Assembly: GCA_004005435.1 (NCBI GenBank)
Contig: RZWH01000001.1
Coordinates: 620,001 to 684,000 of the forward strand
DNA length: 64,000 nucleotides
Direction: 5' to 3'
From: Rhodobacteraceae bacterium CCMM004
GTDB lineage: Bacteria > Pseudomonadota > Alphaproteobacteria > Rhodobacterales > Rhodobacteraceae
Shown here: positions 46,657 through 54,887 of the stretch, piece after piece
How positions within the stretch are numbered: the stretch's first letter is position 1
Layout of the letters: every line of letters begins with the position of its first letter
Translations under genes and position numbers: made by a program
The notes under the pieces: model-generated
Seen by the model: only the letters and a program-made list of their open reading frames with translations
Told to the model about the DNA's origin: nothing
The model's database searches: none

Positions 46657-47531
46657 GCGAGGAAGTGGTGCACTTCGTGCGACTGTCCTTCGAGGCTCTT
46701 GCGCATCTTACCGAAGGCCGCGGCCTCCAGCTGACGCACCCGCTCTTTGCTGAGGCCCAGTTCGTTGCCCAGGCTCTCCAACGTGCGCGGCGCCTCGCGC
46801 AGCTTGCGCTCGCAGACGATGAAGCGCTCGCGCTCGTTCAGGCCCGACATCGCCGCGGCGAGCCAGGAGCGCAAGACGCCCATGTCCTTGTCCCGCGCGA
46901 CCGTCTCGGAGGCCTGCTCGCTCTCGTCTTCCAGCGCGTCGATCCACTCGCGCCCCTCGTCGTCCACCGACTGCGTGGCGTTGAGCGAATAGTCCGAGCC
47001 CGCCAGCCGCCCTTCCATCATCTCGACGTCGTGGAGCGGCACGCCCACTTCGGTCGAGATCATCTGGCGCATCTGGTGTTTGTCCAGGCGCTCGCCCCGG
47101 GCGGCCGCCTCGCGCTCCAGCCGGGCCTGGACCCGGCGCATGTTGAAGAACAGCGACTTCTGCGAGGAGGTAGAGCCGGTGCGCACCATGCTCCAGTTGC
47201 GCATCACGTAGTCCTGGATCGACGCCTTGATCCACCAGACGGCGTAGGTGGAGAACCGGACGCCGCGGTCGGGGTCGAACTTGTCCGCGGCCTTCATCAG
47301 GCCCAGGCCCGCCTCCTGGATCAGGTCGTTCATCGGCGCGCCGTAGCGCTTGAACTTGGCGGCCATGGAGATCGCGAGACGCATATAGGCGGTGATCAGG
47401 CGATGAAGCGCCTCTTCGTCGCGTTCGTCGCGCCAGGCATAGGCCAGCCGCAACTCGGTTTCTGCATCCAGAAGCTCGGCCTGCATCGCCCTGCGAGACA
47501 ATGTCTGGTCGGAAAACCCATCGAGTGCCAT
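46653..47531 (-). CDS. rpoH2: RNA polymerase sigma factor RpoH2 (RpoHII type)
   Basis: 292 residues. Region 2 is intact (LIQEAGLGLMKAADKFDPDR, VRFSTYAVWWIKASIQDYVM), followed by an RpoH-box variant (SSQKSLFFNMRR) and region 4 (LESLGNELGLSKERVRQLEA). The N-terminus MALDGFSDQTLSRRAM and the variant box resemble RpoHII of Rhodobacter, used in the singlet-oxygen and heat response. The ATG at 47531 is eight bases from a GGAGG site; the ATG at 47537 is too close. An RpoE-type promoter lies upstream and chaN follows in overlap. Confidence 0.95.
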   Translation of the reverse strand: MALDGFSDQTLSRRAMQAELLDAETELRLAYAWRDERDEEALHRLITAYMRLAISMAAKFKRYGAPMNDLIQEAGLGLMKAADKFDPDRGVRFSTYAVWWIKASIQDYVMRNWSMVRTGSTSSQKSLFFNMRRVQARLEREAAARGERLDKHQMRQMISTEVGVPLHDVEMMEGRLAGSDYSLNATQSVDDEGREWIDALEDESEQASETVARDKDMGVLRSWLAAAMSGLNERERFIVCERKLREAPRTLESLGNELGLSKERVRQLEAAAFGKMRKSLEGQSHEVHHFLA

Positions 47532-47589
47532 GGTCATGTCCTCCGGTCTCTTGGGCGGTGCAGCACGCCCTTAACTGTTCGTTTAGGGG

Positions 47590-47619
47590 TTGCTACGAAA
47601 GGGTGACGCAACTGGATCA
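47590..47619 (-). promoter_or_regulatory. RpoE-type (ECF) promoter of rpoH2
   Basis: On the minus strand TGATCC (47614-47619), an 18-base spacer and TAGCAA (47590-47595) match the TGATCC-type promoter recognised by RpoE in Rhodobacter. It lies 59 bases upstream of the rpoH2 start. RpoE control of rpoHII is established for Rhodobacter sphaeroides, so the match is biologically sensible. Confidence 0.7.
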
Positions 47620-47638
47620 AAGAAAGTTCCCCAATTTC

Positions 47639-48169
47639 ATGCCTAAAATTGCTTTGATCCTCGGTGGCGCCGCGTCGGGCAAGTCGGACGTCGCCGAGAC
47701 CGTCGTTCTGGCCTCGGGGCTCAGGCCCGTCTACATCGCCACGGCACAGCCGTTCGACGACGAGATGCGGGCCAAGATTGCCGCCCATCGGGCGGCGCGG
47801 GACGCGACTTGGGATACAATCGAGTCGCCCCTCGATCTTGTCACGCCCCTGCGCGCGGCGGCAAGTGACAGTTTCGTGCTTGTCGACTGCCTCACCCTTT
47901 GGTTGAGCAATCTCTTGCTCGCGGGCCGCGATCCCGACGCCGAGACCGCGGCGCTCCTCGATGCGCTGGCGGCGGCGGCGGGGCGGGTGGCTCTGGTCTC
48001 CAACGAGGTGGGACAGGGGATCGTGCCGGACAACGCGCTGGCGCGGCGGTTCCGCAACGCCCAGGGGCGGCTCAACCGGCGGTTGGCGGCGGTGGCCGAC
48101 CCGGTCGTCGGGGTGATGGCGGGGCTGCCCTTCGCGCTCAAGGGGACGCTGCCCCGGGCGCTGGCATGA
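47639..48169 (+). CDS. cobP: Adenosylcobinamide kinase/adenosylcobinamide-phosphate guanylyltransferase
   Basis: 176 residues. It phosphorylates adenosylcobinamide and then adds GMP in late cobalamin assembly. It has a P-loop (LILGGAASGKSDVAE), VDCLTLWLSNLL and SNEVGQGIVPDN. The ATG at 47639 is divergent from rpoH2, so their promoters share a gap of about 107 bases. Its stop overlaps the start of the next gene (ATGA). Confidence 0.94.
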   Translation: MPKIALILGGAASGKSDVAETVVLASGLRPVYIATAQPFDDEMRAKIAAHRAARDATWDTIESPLDLVTPLRAAASDSFVLVDCLTLWLSNLLLAGRDPDAETAALLDALAAAAGRVALVSNEVGQGIVPDNALARRFRNAQGRLNRRLAAVADPVVGVMAGLPFALKGTLPRALA

Positions 48170-48741
48170 GCGCGGCGATCTGGTGGGTGCGCCACGGCCC
48201 GACGCACGCCAAGTCCATGGTGGGGTGGAGCGACCTGCCCGCGGATCTGTCGGACACCGCCGCAGTGGCCCGGCTGGCCGCACACCTGCCCGCGGGCGCA
48301 CCGGTGGTGTCGTCCGACCTGTCGCGCGCGGTGGCCACGGCCGACGCCATCGCCTGCGGGCGCCCCCGCCTGCCCAACGATCCCGCCCTGCGCGAGATGC
48401 ATTTCGGCGCCTGGGAGTTGCAGAGCGCCGCCGAGCTGGAGGCGTCCGACCCCGCGCGCGCCCGCGCCTTCTGGGACGACCCGACCGCCGTGCGGCCGCC
48501 CGGCGGCGAGAGCTGGGCCGAGCTCTGCGCGCGCGTCGACGCCGCTGCGGACCGCCTGACCGCCCGCGGCGGAGCGGTGATCGCGGTCGCCCATTTCGGC
48601 GCGATCCTCAGCCAGGTCCAGCGCGCCGAGGGCACCGAAGGCCCCGACGCCTTTGCCCAGAGGATCGACACGCTGTCGGTCACCCGCCTGACATGGGACG
48701 GCCGCGCCTGGCAGGCCGGACCGATCAATCACCGCCCGTGA
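48166..48741 (+). CDS. cobC: Histidine phosphatase family protein, probable alpha-ribazole phosphatase
   Basis: 191 residues of the phosphoglycerate-mutase-like fold. The N-terminal RHG motif (WWVRHGPTHAKSMVGWSDLP), SSDLSRAVATADAI and a second histidine in VAHFGAIL form the catalytic site. Overlap with cobP supports a role in the nucleotide-loop step of cobalamin synthesis (CobC); the family alone would not decide. Confidence 0.85.
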   Translation: MSAAIWWVRHGPTHAKSMVGWSDLPADLSDTAAVARLAAHLPAGAPVVSSDLSRAVATADAIACGRPRLPNDPALREMHFGAWELQSAAELEASDPARARAFWDDPTAVRPPGGESWAELCARVDAAADRLTARGGAVIAVAHFGAILSQVQRAEGTEGPDAFAQRIDTLSVTRLTWDGRAWQAGPINHRP

Positions 48742-48802
48742 CCGCGCCCATGCCGAAATGTCGTTGGCCAGGGCCGGGACGCCCGGGCTAGAGTCCATCT
48801 CC

Positions 48803-49678
48803 ATGAACGATACCCTGATCCTCGGCGACCGCGCCTATAGCAGTTGGTCGCTCCGCGCCTGGCTGTTGTTTTCGCGGTTCGGCCTGCCCGCCCGCACCCG
48901 CTTTGTCGGGTTCCTCGATGCGTCCGTGGCCGAGCAACTGGCCGACCAGTCCCCGGCCCGCACCGTGCCGACGCTGCTGACCGGCGAGGGCGCAGTGATC
49001 TGGGACTCCCTCGCCATCGCCGAAGGGCTGGCCGACCGCCACCCCGACGCGGGCCTCTGGCCCGGCGACCCGCTGGCCCGCGCGACGGCGCGCAGCCTCG
49101 CCGCCGAGATGCACAGCGGGTTCGCGGCGCTGCGGGAAGCGTGCCCGATGAACCTGCGCCGGGCCTATGCGGACGTCCCGGTGCCGGACGCGGTGGCGGC
49201 CGATCTCAGGCGGATCGAGACGATCTGGGCGCACGCGCGCGCGGTCTGCGGCGGCGCGGGGCCGTGGCTCTGCGGCGGCTACAGCGTCGCCGACGCCTTC
49301 TACGCCCCGGTCGCGGCGCGGATCGCGGGTTATGGCCTGGCCGTCTCCGACGCCGCCGCGGCCTATGTCGCCGCGCATCTGGCCGATCCCGCCTTTCGTC
49401 GCTGGCGCGCCATGGCGCTGGTCGAGGGGCCGGACCTGCCCTGGTATGCCCAGGACCACGCCGCCGCACCATGGCCCGGCCCGGCGCCCGAGGACGCGGC
49501 CGCGGCCGACGGCCCTTCTGTCAACGACGCCTGCCCCTATTCGGGACAGCCCGTCAGCCACTACCTGCGGTATCGCGGCCGGGTCTGGGGGTTCTGCAAC
49601 GCCTTCTGCCGGGACAAGACTGCGGCCGACCCCGCCGCCTGGCCCGCGTTCCAGGCCATGGTCGCCGCCGCCCGTTAA
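48803..49678 (+). CDS. Glutathione S-transferase with C-terminal TRASH-like metal-binding module
   Basis: 291 residues. Residues 1-80 are a thioredoxin-like GST domain (RAYSSWSLRAWLLFSRFGLP, TVPTLLTGEGAVIWDSLAIA) and 90-215 the helical GST domain. The last 50 residues carry Cys244, Cys265 and Cys269, a C-x20-C-x3-C spacing that matches the TRASH pattern (DACPYSGQPVSHYLRYRGR, WGFCNAFC). The tail may sense or carry a metal. It is monocistronic. Confidence 0.87.
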   Translation: MNDTLILGDRAYSSWSLRAWLLFSRFGLPARTRFVGFLDASVAEQLADQSPARTVPTLLTGEGAVIWDSLAIAEGLADRHPDAGLWPGDPLARATARSLAAEMHSGFAALREACPMNLRRAYADVPVPDAVAADLRRIETIWAHARAVCGGAGPWLCGGYSVADAFYAPVAARIAGYGLAVSDAAAAYVAAHLADPAFRRWRAMALVEGPDLPWYAQDHAAAPWPGPAPEDAAAADGPSVNDACPYSGQPVSHYLRYRGRVWGFCNAFCRDKTAADPAAWPAFQAMVAAAR

Positions 49679-49732
49679 CTTTTCCTCAATGCCCCCGCCC
49701 TAGCCGTTAACCATGACGCGAGGGGGCGGGCG

Positions 49733-51250
49733 ATGACGGCCAAAGCCTATACGGTGGCCTTCGAGGGCATAGAGGCGCGCACGGTCGAGGTGCAGTGCGC
49801 GGTGTCGGCCGGTTTGCCGTCCTTCGCCATCGTCGGCCTGCCGGACAAGGCGGTGAGCGAGGCGCGCGAGCGGGTGCGCGCGGCGTTGGGGGCGTTGGCC
49901 ATCGCCCTGCCCTCCAAGCGCATTACGGTCAATCTCTCGCCCGCCGACCTGCCCAAGGAGGGGTCGCATTTCGACCTGCCCATCGCGCTGGCGCTGCTGG
50001 CCGCGCTCGACGTGCTGCCCCACGACGCGGTCGAGGGGACCCTGGCCTTGGGCGAACTGGCGCTCGACGGCGCGCTGCGGCCGGTGATCGGCGCCCTGCC
50101 TGCGGCGATGACCGCGGCAGCGGAGGACCGGCAGCTCCTCTGCCCGGCCGCTTGCGGGGCCGAGGCTGCGTGGGTCGGCGCCACCCGCGTGATCGCGCCG
50201 CCGTCCCTCGCAGCGGCGATCCAGCACTTCACAGGACAGGCGCCGCTCAGCCCCGCCGAACCGGGCGACGTCACCGCGCCCCCCGCCGCCCGCGACCTCC
50301 AAGAGGTGCGCGGACAGGAGCGCGCCAAGCGGGCGCTGGAAATCGCCGCGGCCGGCCGGCACCATCTGTTCCTCGTCGGCCCGCCGGGGTCGGGGAAATC
50401 CATGCTGGCCCAGCGGCTGCCCGGCCTCCTGCCCCCGCTCACCGCAGGCGAGGCGCTGGAGACGTCGATGATCCACTCCATGGCCGGTCTCCTGGACGAC
50501 GGCGGCATCTCCCGCACCCGCCCGTTCCAAGAGCCGCACCACACCGCCTCGATGGCCGCCATCGTCGGCGGCGGCAAGGGCGCCAAGCCCGGGCAGATCA
50601 GTCTGGCCCACAACGGCGTGCTGTTCATGGACGAGTTCCCCGAGTTCGCGCGGCCGGTGCTGGAGACCCTGCGCCAGCCGATCGAGACCGGCGACGTGGT
50701 CATCGCCCGCGCCAACGCCCATGTGCGCTATCCCTGCCGGTTCCTGCTGGTGGCGGCGGCGAACCCGTGCCGCTGTGGCTACATGACCGATCCGGCGCGG
50801 GCCTGCGCGCGGGTGCCGGCCTGCGGCGCCGAGTATCTGGGGCGGATCTCTGGACCGTTGATGGACCGCTTCGATCTGCGGGTCGAGGTGCCGCCGGTGG
50901 CGCTGGAAGACCTGGACCTGCCGGCGGCCGGCGAGCGCTCGGCCGAGGTCGCCGCCCGGGTGGCGGCGGCGCGGGAGGTCCAGGCGTGCCGCTATGGCGA
51001 CTGCGCGGGGGTGCGGGTGAACGCCGACGCCGCCGGGGCGGTGCTCCAGGAGGTGGCGGCGCCGGACGCGGAGGGGCGCGCCCTGTTGACCCGTGCGGGG
51101 GACCGGTTCGGCCTGACCGCCCGGGGGTATCACCGGGTGCTGCGCGTGGCGCGCACCATCGCCGATCTGGCGGGGTGCGACGCGGTCGCGGCGCCGCATG
51201 TGGCCGAGGCCCTGAGCTTTCGCCTCACCGCCGGGCCACCCGGCGGCTGA
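49733..51250 (+). CDS. comM: YifB/ComM-family Mg-chelatase-like AAA+ ATPase
   Basis: 505 residues. An N-terminal Lon-like domain (AFEGIEARTVEVQCAVSAGL, FAIVGLPDKAVSEARERVRA) precedes a chelatase-type AAA+ domain with Walker A GPPGSGKSM near residue 216 and Walker B GVLFMDEFPEF near 293, and a C-terminal helical domain. ComM is a branch-migration helicase for natural transformation; that role is established in other bacteria. It is convergent with gshB seven bases away. Confidence 0.94.
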   Translation: MTAKAYTVAFEGIEARTVEVQCAVSAGLPSFAIVGLPDKAVSEARERVRAALGALAIALPSKRITVNLSPADLPKEGSHFDLPIALALLAALDVLPHDAVEGTLALGELALDGALRPVIGALPAAMTAAAEDRQLLCPAACGAEAAWVGATRVIAPPSLAAAIQHFTGQAPLSPAEPGDVTAPPAARDLQEVRGQERAKRALEIAAAGRHHLFLVGPPGSGKSMLAQRLPGLLPPLTAGEALETSMIHSMAGLLDDGGISRTRPFQEPHHTASMAAIVGGGKGAKPGQISLAHNGVLFMDEFPEFARPVLETLRQPIETGDVVIARANAHVRYPCRFLLVAAANPCRCGYMTDPARACARVPACGAEYLGRISGPLMDRFDLRVEVPPVALEDLDLPAAGERSAEVAARVAAAREVQACRYGDCAGVRVNADAAGAVLQEVAAPDAEGRALLTRAGDRFGLTARGYHRVLRVARTIADLAGCDAVAAPHVAEALSFRLTAGPPGG

Positions 51251-51257
51251 GCGGGGC

Positions 51258-52211
51258 TCAGGCGGCGCGGGCGGCGATCCGTGCCTCGATGGCGTCCCAG
51301 ATCGCGCCGGCCACGTCGATCCCGTCAAAGCGCTCCAGCTCCTGGATGCCGGTCGGCGAGGTGACGTTGATCTCGGTCAGGCGGTCGCCGATCACGTCGA
51401 TGCCGACAAAGACCTGGCCGTGCTCTCGCAGCCAGGGGCCGATGGCGGCGCAGATCTCGCGGTCGCGGTCGGTCAGCGCCACCGGCTCGGCCCGCCCGCC
51501 CACATGCAGGTTCGACCGGGTCTCGCCCTCGGCCGGGCGGCGGTTGATGGCGCCCACCGGGTGGCCGTCGACCAGGATCACCCGCTTGTCCCCGTTCGAG
51601 ACGTCGGGGAGGAACGCCTGGGCGATGAGCGGCTCGCGGTTGATGCCGGAGAAGAGCTCGTGCAGCGAGGTGAGGTTGCGGTCGTCCTCGGTCAGGCGAA
51701 AGACGCCTGCGCCGCCGTTGCCGTAGAGCGGCTTGAGGATGATGTCGCGGTGGGTCTCCTTGAAGGCGCGCAGGGCGCCCAGGTCGCGGGCGATGAGCGT
51801 CGGCGGGATCAGGTCGGGGAACTGCAGGACCAGGAGCTTTTCCGGGGCGTTGCGGACCCAGAAGGGATCGTTGACGATCAGGGTGCCCGGGCCGACCAGG
51901 TCCAACAGGTGGGTGGTGGTGATGTAGCCCATGTCGAACGGCGGGTCCTGGCGCAGCCAGACCACGTCCTGCTCCGACAGATCCACCTCGGTCCAGTCCC
52001 CGAGGGCCACGTGGTCGCCCCGCACCCTCCGCACGGTGAAGGGGCGGCCGCGCGCAATCACTCGCCCCCTCCGCCAGCTCAGCATGTCGGGGGTGTAGTA
52101 GAACAGCGCGTGACCCCGCGCCTGCGCCGATTCGGCGATCCGAAACGTGCTGTCGGCGTCGATGTCGACGGCCTCGATGGGGTCCATCTGAATGGCGACG
52201 TTCAGCGACAT
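51258..52211 (-). CDS. gshB: Glutathione synthetase
   Basis: 317 residues, an ATP-grasp enzyme that adds glycine to gamma-glutamylcysteine. The start [20 protein letters not shown] and later [15 protein letters not shown] and [18 protein letters not shown] are standard GshB motifs. It follows yraN after 77 bases on the same strand in a rsmI-yraN-gshB row. Confidence 0.96.
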   Translation of the reverse strand: MSLNVAIQMDPIEAVDIDADSTFRIAESAQARGHALFYYTPDMLSWRRGRVIARGRPFTVRRVRGDHVALGDWTEVDLSEQDVVWLRQDPPFDMGYITTTHLLDLVGPGTLIVNDPFWVRNAPEKLLVLQFPDLIPPTLIARDLGALRAFKETHRDIILKPLYGNGGAGVFRLTEDDRNLTSLHELFSGINREPLIAQAFLPDVSNGDKRVILVDGHPVGAINRRPAEGETRSNLHVGGRAEPVALTDRDREICAAIGPWLREHGQVFVGIDVIGDRLTEINVTSPTGIQELERFDGIDVAGAIWDAIEARIAARAA

Positions 52212-52288
52212 GTGGCCCTCCCCGCTTCACCGCCGGACCTACATGGCGCAACCGCGGGAGGGGGGCAATGGCCCGCCTGCGCCGCGCG

Positions 52289-52669
52289 CTAGAGAAACGC
52301 GTTGCGGCGGATTTCGATGGCACCGCGCCCGTCGACCAGGGCCAGGTCGAACCGCATGTCGGAGTTCAGACCCTGGGGTTCGTTGGCCACAAACTCGCCT
52401 GCGGCGTCGAAGATGCGGGCGATCTGCCGGGCCGTGATCCTCTCGGCCGCTCGGTCAAAACTGCGGCTGGACTTCACCTCGACGAAGACCAGCGTGTCAC
52501 CGTCCCGCATGATGAGGTCGATCTCTCCGCCCTTACCCCGCCAGCGCCGCCCGACCAGTCGGTGGCCCTGCCGCCCGTAGAGCGCCGCCACGCGCTCCTC
52601 GGCCGCCGCGCCCTTGGCGTGGGAGACCTGCCCCCGCCGAACGCCGGCCGACGCCGTCCGTATCGCCAT
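52289..52669 (-). CDS. yraN: YraN/UPF0102 family putative endonuclease
   Basis: 126 residues. It is a small nuclease-fold protein with AAEERVAALYGRQGHRLVGR, the GEIDLIMRDGDTLVFVEVKS active-site strand pair and ARQIARIFDAAGEF. The ATG at 52669 has a strong GGAGGAGGCGGAG leader; an in-frame ATG at 52714 would add 15 residues. It lies next to rsmI as in many proteobacteria. Its function is unproven. Confidence 0.9.
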   Translation of the reverse strand: MAIRTASAGVRRGQVSHAKGAAAEERVAALYGRQGHRLVGRRWRGKGGEIDLIMRDGDTLVFVEVKSSRSFDRAAERITARQIARIFDAAGEFVANEPQGLNSDMRFDLALVDGRGAIEIRRNAFL

Positions 52670-52719
52670 CTCCGCCTCCTCCTCAACGACAGTGTCCCAA
52701 TCGTCCGCACACACCCCGA

Positions 52720-53601
52720 TCAGTCAGGCGTGCCGTCTTTGGCCCGCAAGGCCAGCGCCGCCGCATAGACCTCGCGGCGCGGCAGGCCCAGGGCCTCCGC
52801 CACCTCGCGTGCCGCATCCTTGACCGACGCATCGGCCATCGCCGTCTCCAGCGCGGCGGTCAGATCCGCGGGATCCCCCGCGCCAGAGCCGGGCCTGTCG
52901 ACCAGCAGCACGACCTCTCCGCGCGGTGGATCCGCCGCGCAGCTCGCGATCAGGTCGGCCACCGTGCCGCGGCGCACCTCTTCGAACCGTTTGGTCAGTT
53001 CCCGCGCCATCGCCGCCTGTCTGTCGTATCCCAATGTTGCCCCAATTTCCTCCAGCGTCCGAGCACTTCTTCTCGCGGATTCGAATAAAATTAGAGTGGC
53101 TTGCACGCCGCGGAGGTCTTCGAGCGCGCGGCGGCGGGCGCCCGCGGCGGGCGGCAGGAACCCCACGAAGAGGAACCGGTCGCTCGGCAGGCCGGAGACG
53201 GAGAGCGCGGCCAGGGGGGCCGAGGGACCCGGCACCGCGGTGACGGGGTGGCCCGCCGCGACCGCCGCGCGGACCAGGGGAAACCCGGGATCGGCCACGA
53301 GGGGCGTGCCTGCGTCGGAGACGTACGCGACCGAGCGTCCCTCGGCCAGCGCGGCCAGGAGCCTGGGCCGCACCGCCGCGCCGTTGCGGTCGTGATAGGC
53401 GACGGGCCGCCGTCCGGACAGGGGCAGCCCATGAATGTCGAGCAGGCGGCGCAGCGTCCGCGTGTCCTCGGCCGCGAGCACCTGGGCCGCGGCCAGGGTG
53501 TCGAGCGCGCGGAGCGTGATGTCGCGGGCGTTGCCGATGGGCGTCGCCACCAGATAGAGCCCCGGCGCCAGCACGGGCGGCCCCGCCGGATCGCCGCTCA
53601 T
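52720..53601 (-). CDS. rsmI: 16S rRNA (cytidine1402-2'-O)-methyltransferase
   Basis: 293 residues. A tetrapyrrole-methylase-type fold with LYLVATPIGNARDITLRALD, AEDTRTLRRLLDIHG, YVSDAGTPLVADPGFPLVRA and FVGFLPPAAG. It methylates C1402 of 16S rRNA using AdoMet. It leads rsmI-yraN-gshB and is divergent from the lpoA-like gene; the rsmI/lpoA/yraN neighbourhood is also seen in enterobacteria. Confidence 0.96.
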   Translation of the reverse strand: MSGDPAGPPVLAPGLYLVATPIGNARDITLRALDTLAAAQVLAAEDTRTLRRLLDIHGLPLSGRRPVAYHDRNGAAVRPRLLAALAEGRSVAYVSDAGTPLVADPGFPLVRAAVAAGHPVTAVPGPSAPLAALSVSGLPSDRFLFVGFLPPAAGARRRALEDLRGVQATLILFESARRSARTLEEIGATLGYDRQAAMARELTKRFEEVRRGTVADLIASCAADPPRGEVVLLVDRPGSGAGDPADLTAALETAMADASVKDAAREVAEALGLPRREVYAAALALRAKDGTPD

Positions 53602-53696
53602 CGGCGCATTCCGACCGCCGCCGATTTACACGCGCGCCGCACGCGCCTAGGGTCTGTCACGTTCTTCGTCCCGCGTGTGCCAGAGGTCAGAGCCCG

Positions 53697-54887
53697 ATGT
53701 TTGCCCCTTCCCGTCCCAACCGCAAGTCCTTCGCCCGCGGCGCCCTCGCGCTCGTTGCCGCCTTGACGCTGGCCGCGTGTCAGCAGGTGTCGCTGCCCGG
53801 CCTGGGCGGCGCCAATACCGGGGCGTCCATCGACCCCAGCCAGCCCGTCCCGGTGGCGATGCTGATCCCGCGCTCGGGCGGTGCTGGCGGCGACCTCGTG
53901 GCGCGCGGGCTGGAGAACGCCGCCCGCCTGGCCGTCGCCGATCTGCAAGGCGCCCGCATCGACCTGCGCGTCTACGACACCGGCGGCGATCCCGGCACCG
54001 CCGCGGCCGCCGCGACCCGCGCGGTGAACGAGGGCGCCAAGATCATCCTCGGCCCGCTCTACACCCAGACCACCAGCGCGGCGACGGCGGTGATCGCGGG
54101 CCGCGACATCAACATGCTGTCGTTTTCCAACAACACCGCGGTGGCGGGGGGCAACGTGTTCGTCCTCGGCCAGACCTTCGACAACGTGGCCCAACGGCTG
54201 ACCGGGTTCGCCCGGCGCCAAGGGGTGCAGAGCGTCGCGGTGGTCCATGCCGACGGGCTCGCCGGGGTCGCGGGGCGGACCGCCATCGTCCAGGCCGCCA
54301 GCCGCACGGGGCTGAACATCGCGACGGTGCAGAGCTATCCCCTCACCCAGCAGGGCATCACCGCGGCGGGTCCGCGAATCGCCCAGGCGGTTCAGGCCTC
54401 GGGCGCGCAGTCGGTGTTCCTCACCGCCAATGTCGACAGCGACCTGCCGCTGATCGCCACCACGCTGCCCGAGAACGGCGTCAACCCGGCGACGACCCGC
54501 TACATGGGCCTCACCCGCTGGAACAGCCTGCCCCAAGCGCTGAGCATCCGCGGGCTCCAGGGCGGCTGGTTCACCCTGCCCGACCAGGCGGTGCAGTCCG
54601 CCTTCGACGCGCGCTACGCCGCCGCCTACGGCAGTGCGCCGCATCCCTTGGCCGGTCTGGGCTATGATGCGATCCAGGCCGTGGGCTCGCTCATCGCTCA
54701 GGGGCGCCGCGACGCGCTGACGGCGGCGGCGCTGACCCAGAACCGCGGGTTCGCGGGGGCCTCGGGCGCGTTCCGCCTCCTGGCCAACCGCACCAACGAG
54801 CGGGCGCTGGCCGTCGCGGAGATCCGCAACAATCAGGTGGTTGTGATTGACCCTGCCCCCAGACGCTTCGGCGGTGCCGGTTTCTGA
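53697..54887 (+). CDS. Penicillin-binding-protein activator, LpoA-like lipoprotein
   Basis: 396 residues. The signal ends in lipobox LTLAAC. The rest is a periplasmic-binding-protein type 1 fold (PVPVAMLIPRSGGAGG, IILGPLYTQTTSAATAVI, HPLAGLGYDAIQAVGSLIAQ), matching the C-terminal domain of LpoA without its N-terminal TPR part. It probably regulates or tracks peptidoglycan synthesis from the outer membrane. Divergent rsmI supports the assignment. Its 3' end overlaps glnD by 41 bases. Confidence 0.88.
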   Translation: MFAPSRPNRKSFARGALALVAALTLAACQQVSLPGLGGANTGASIDPSQPVPVAMLIPRSGGAGGDLVARGLENAARLAVADLQGARIDLRVYDTGGDPGTAAAAATRAVNEGAKIILGPLYTQTTSAATAVIAGRDINMLSFSNNTAVAGGNVFVLGQTFDNVAQRLTGFARRQGVQSVAVVHADGLAGVAGRTAIVQAASRTGLNIATVQSYPLTQQGITAAGPRIAQAVQASGAQSVFLTANVDSDLPLIATTLPENGVNPATTRYMGLTRWNSLPQALSIRGLQGGWFTLPDQAVQSAFDARYAAAYGSAPHPLAGLGYDAIQAVGSLIAQGRRDALTAAALTQNRGFAGASGAFRLLANRTNERALAVAEIRNNQVVVIDPAPRRFGGAGF

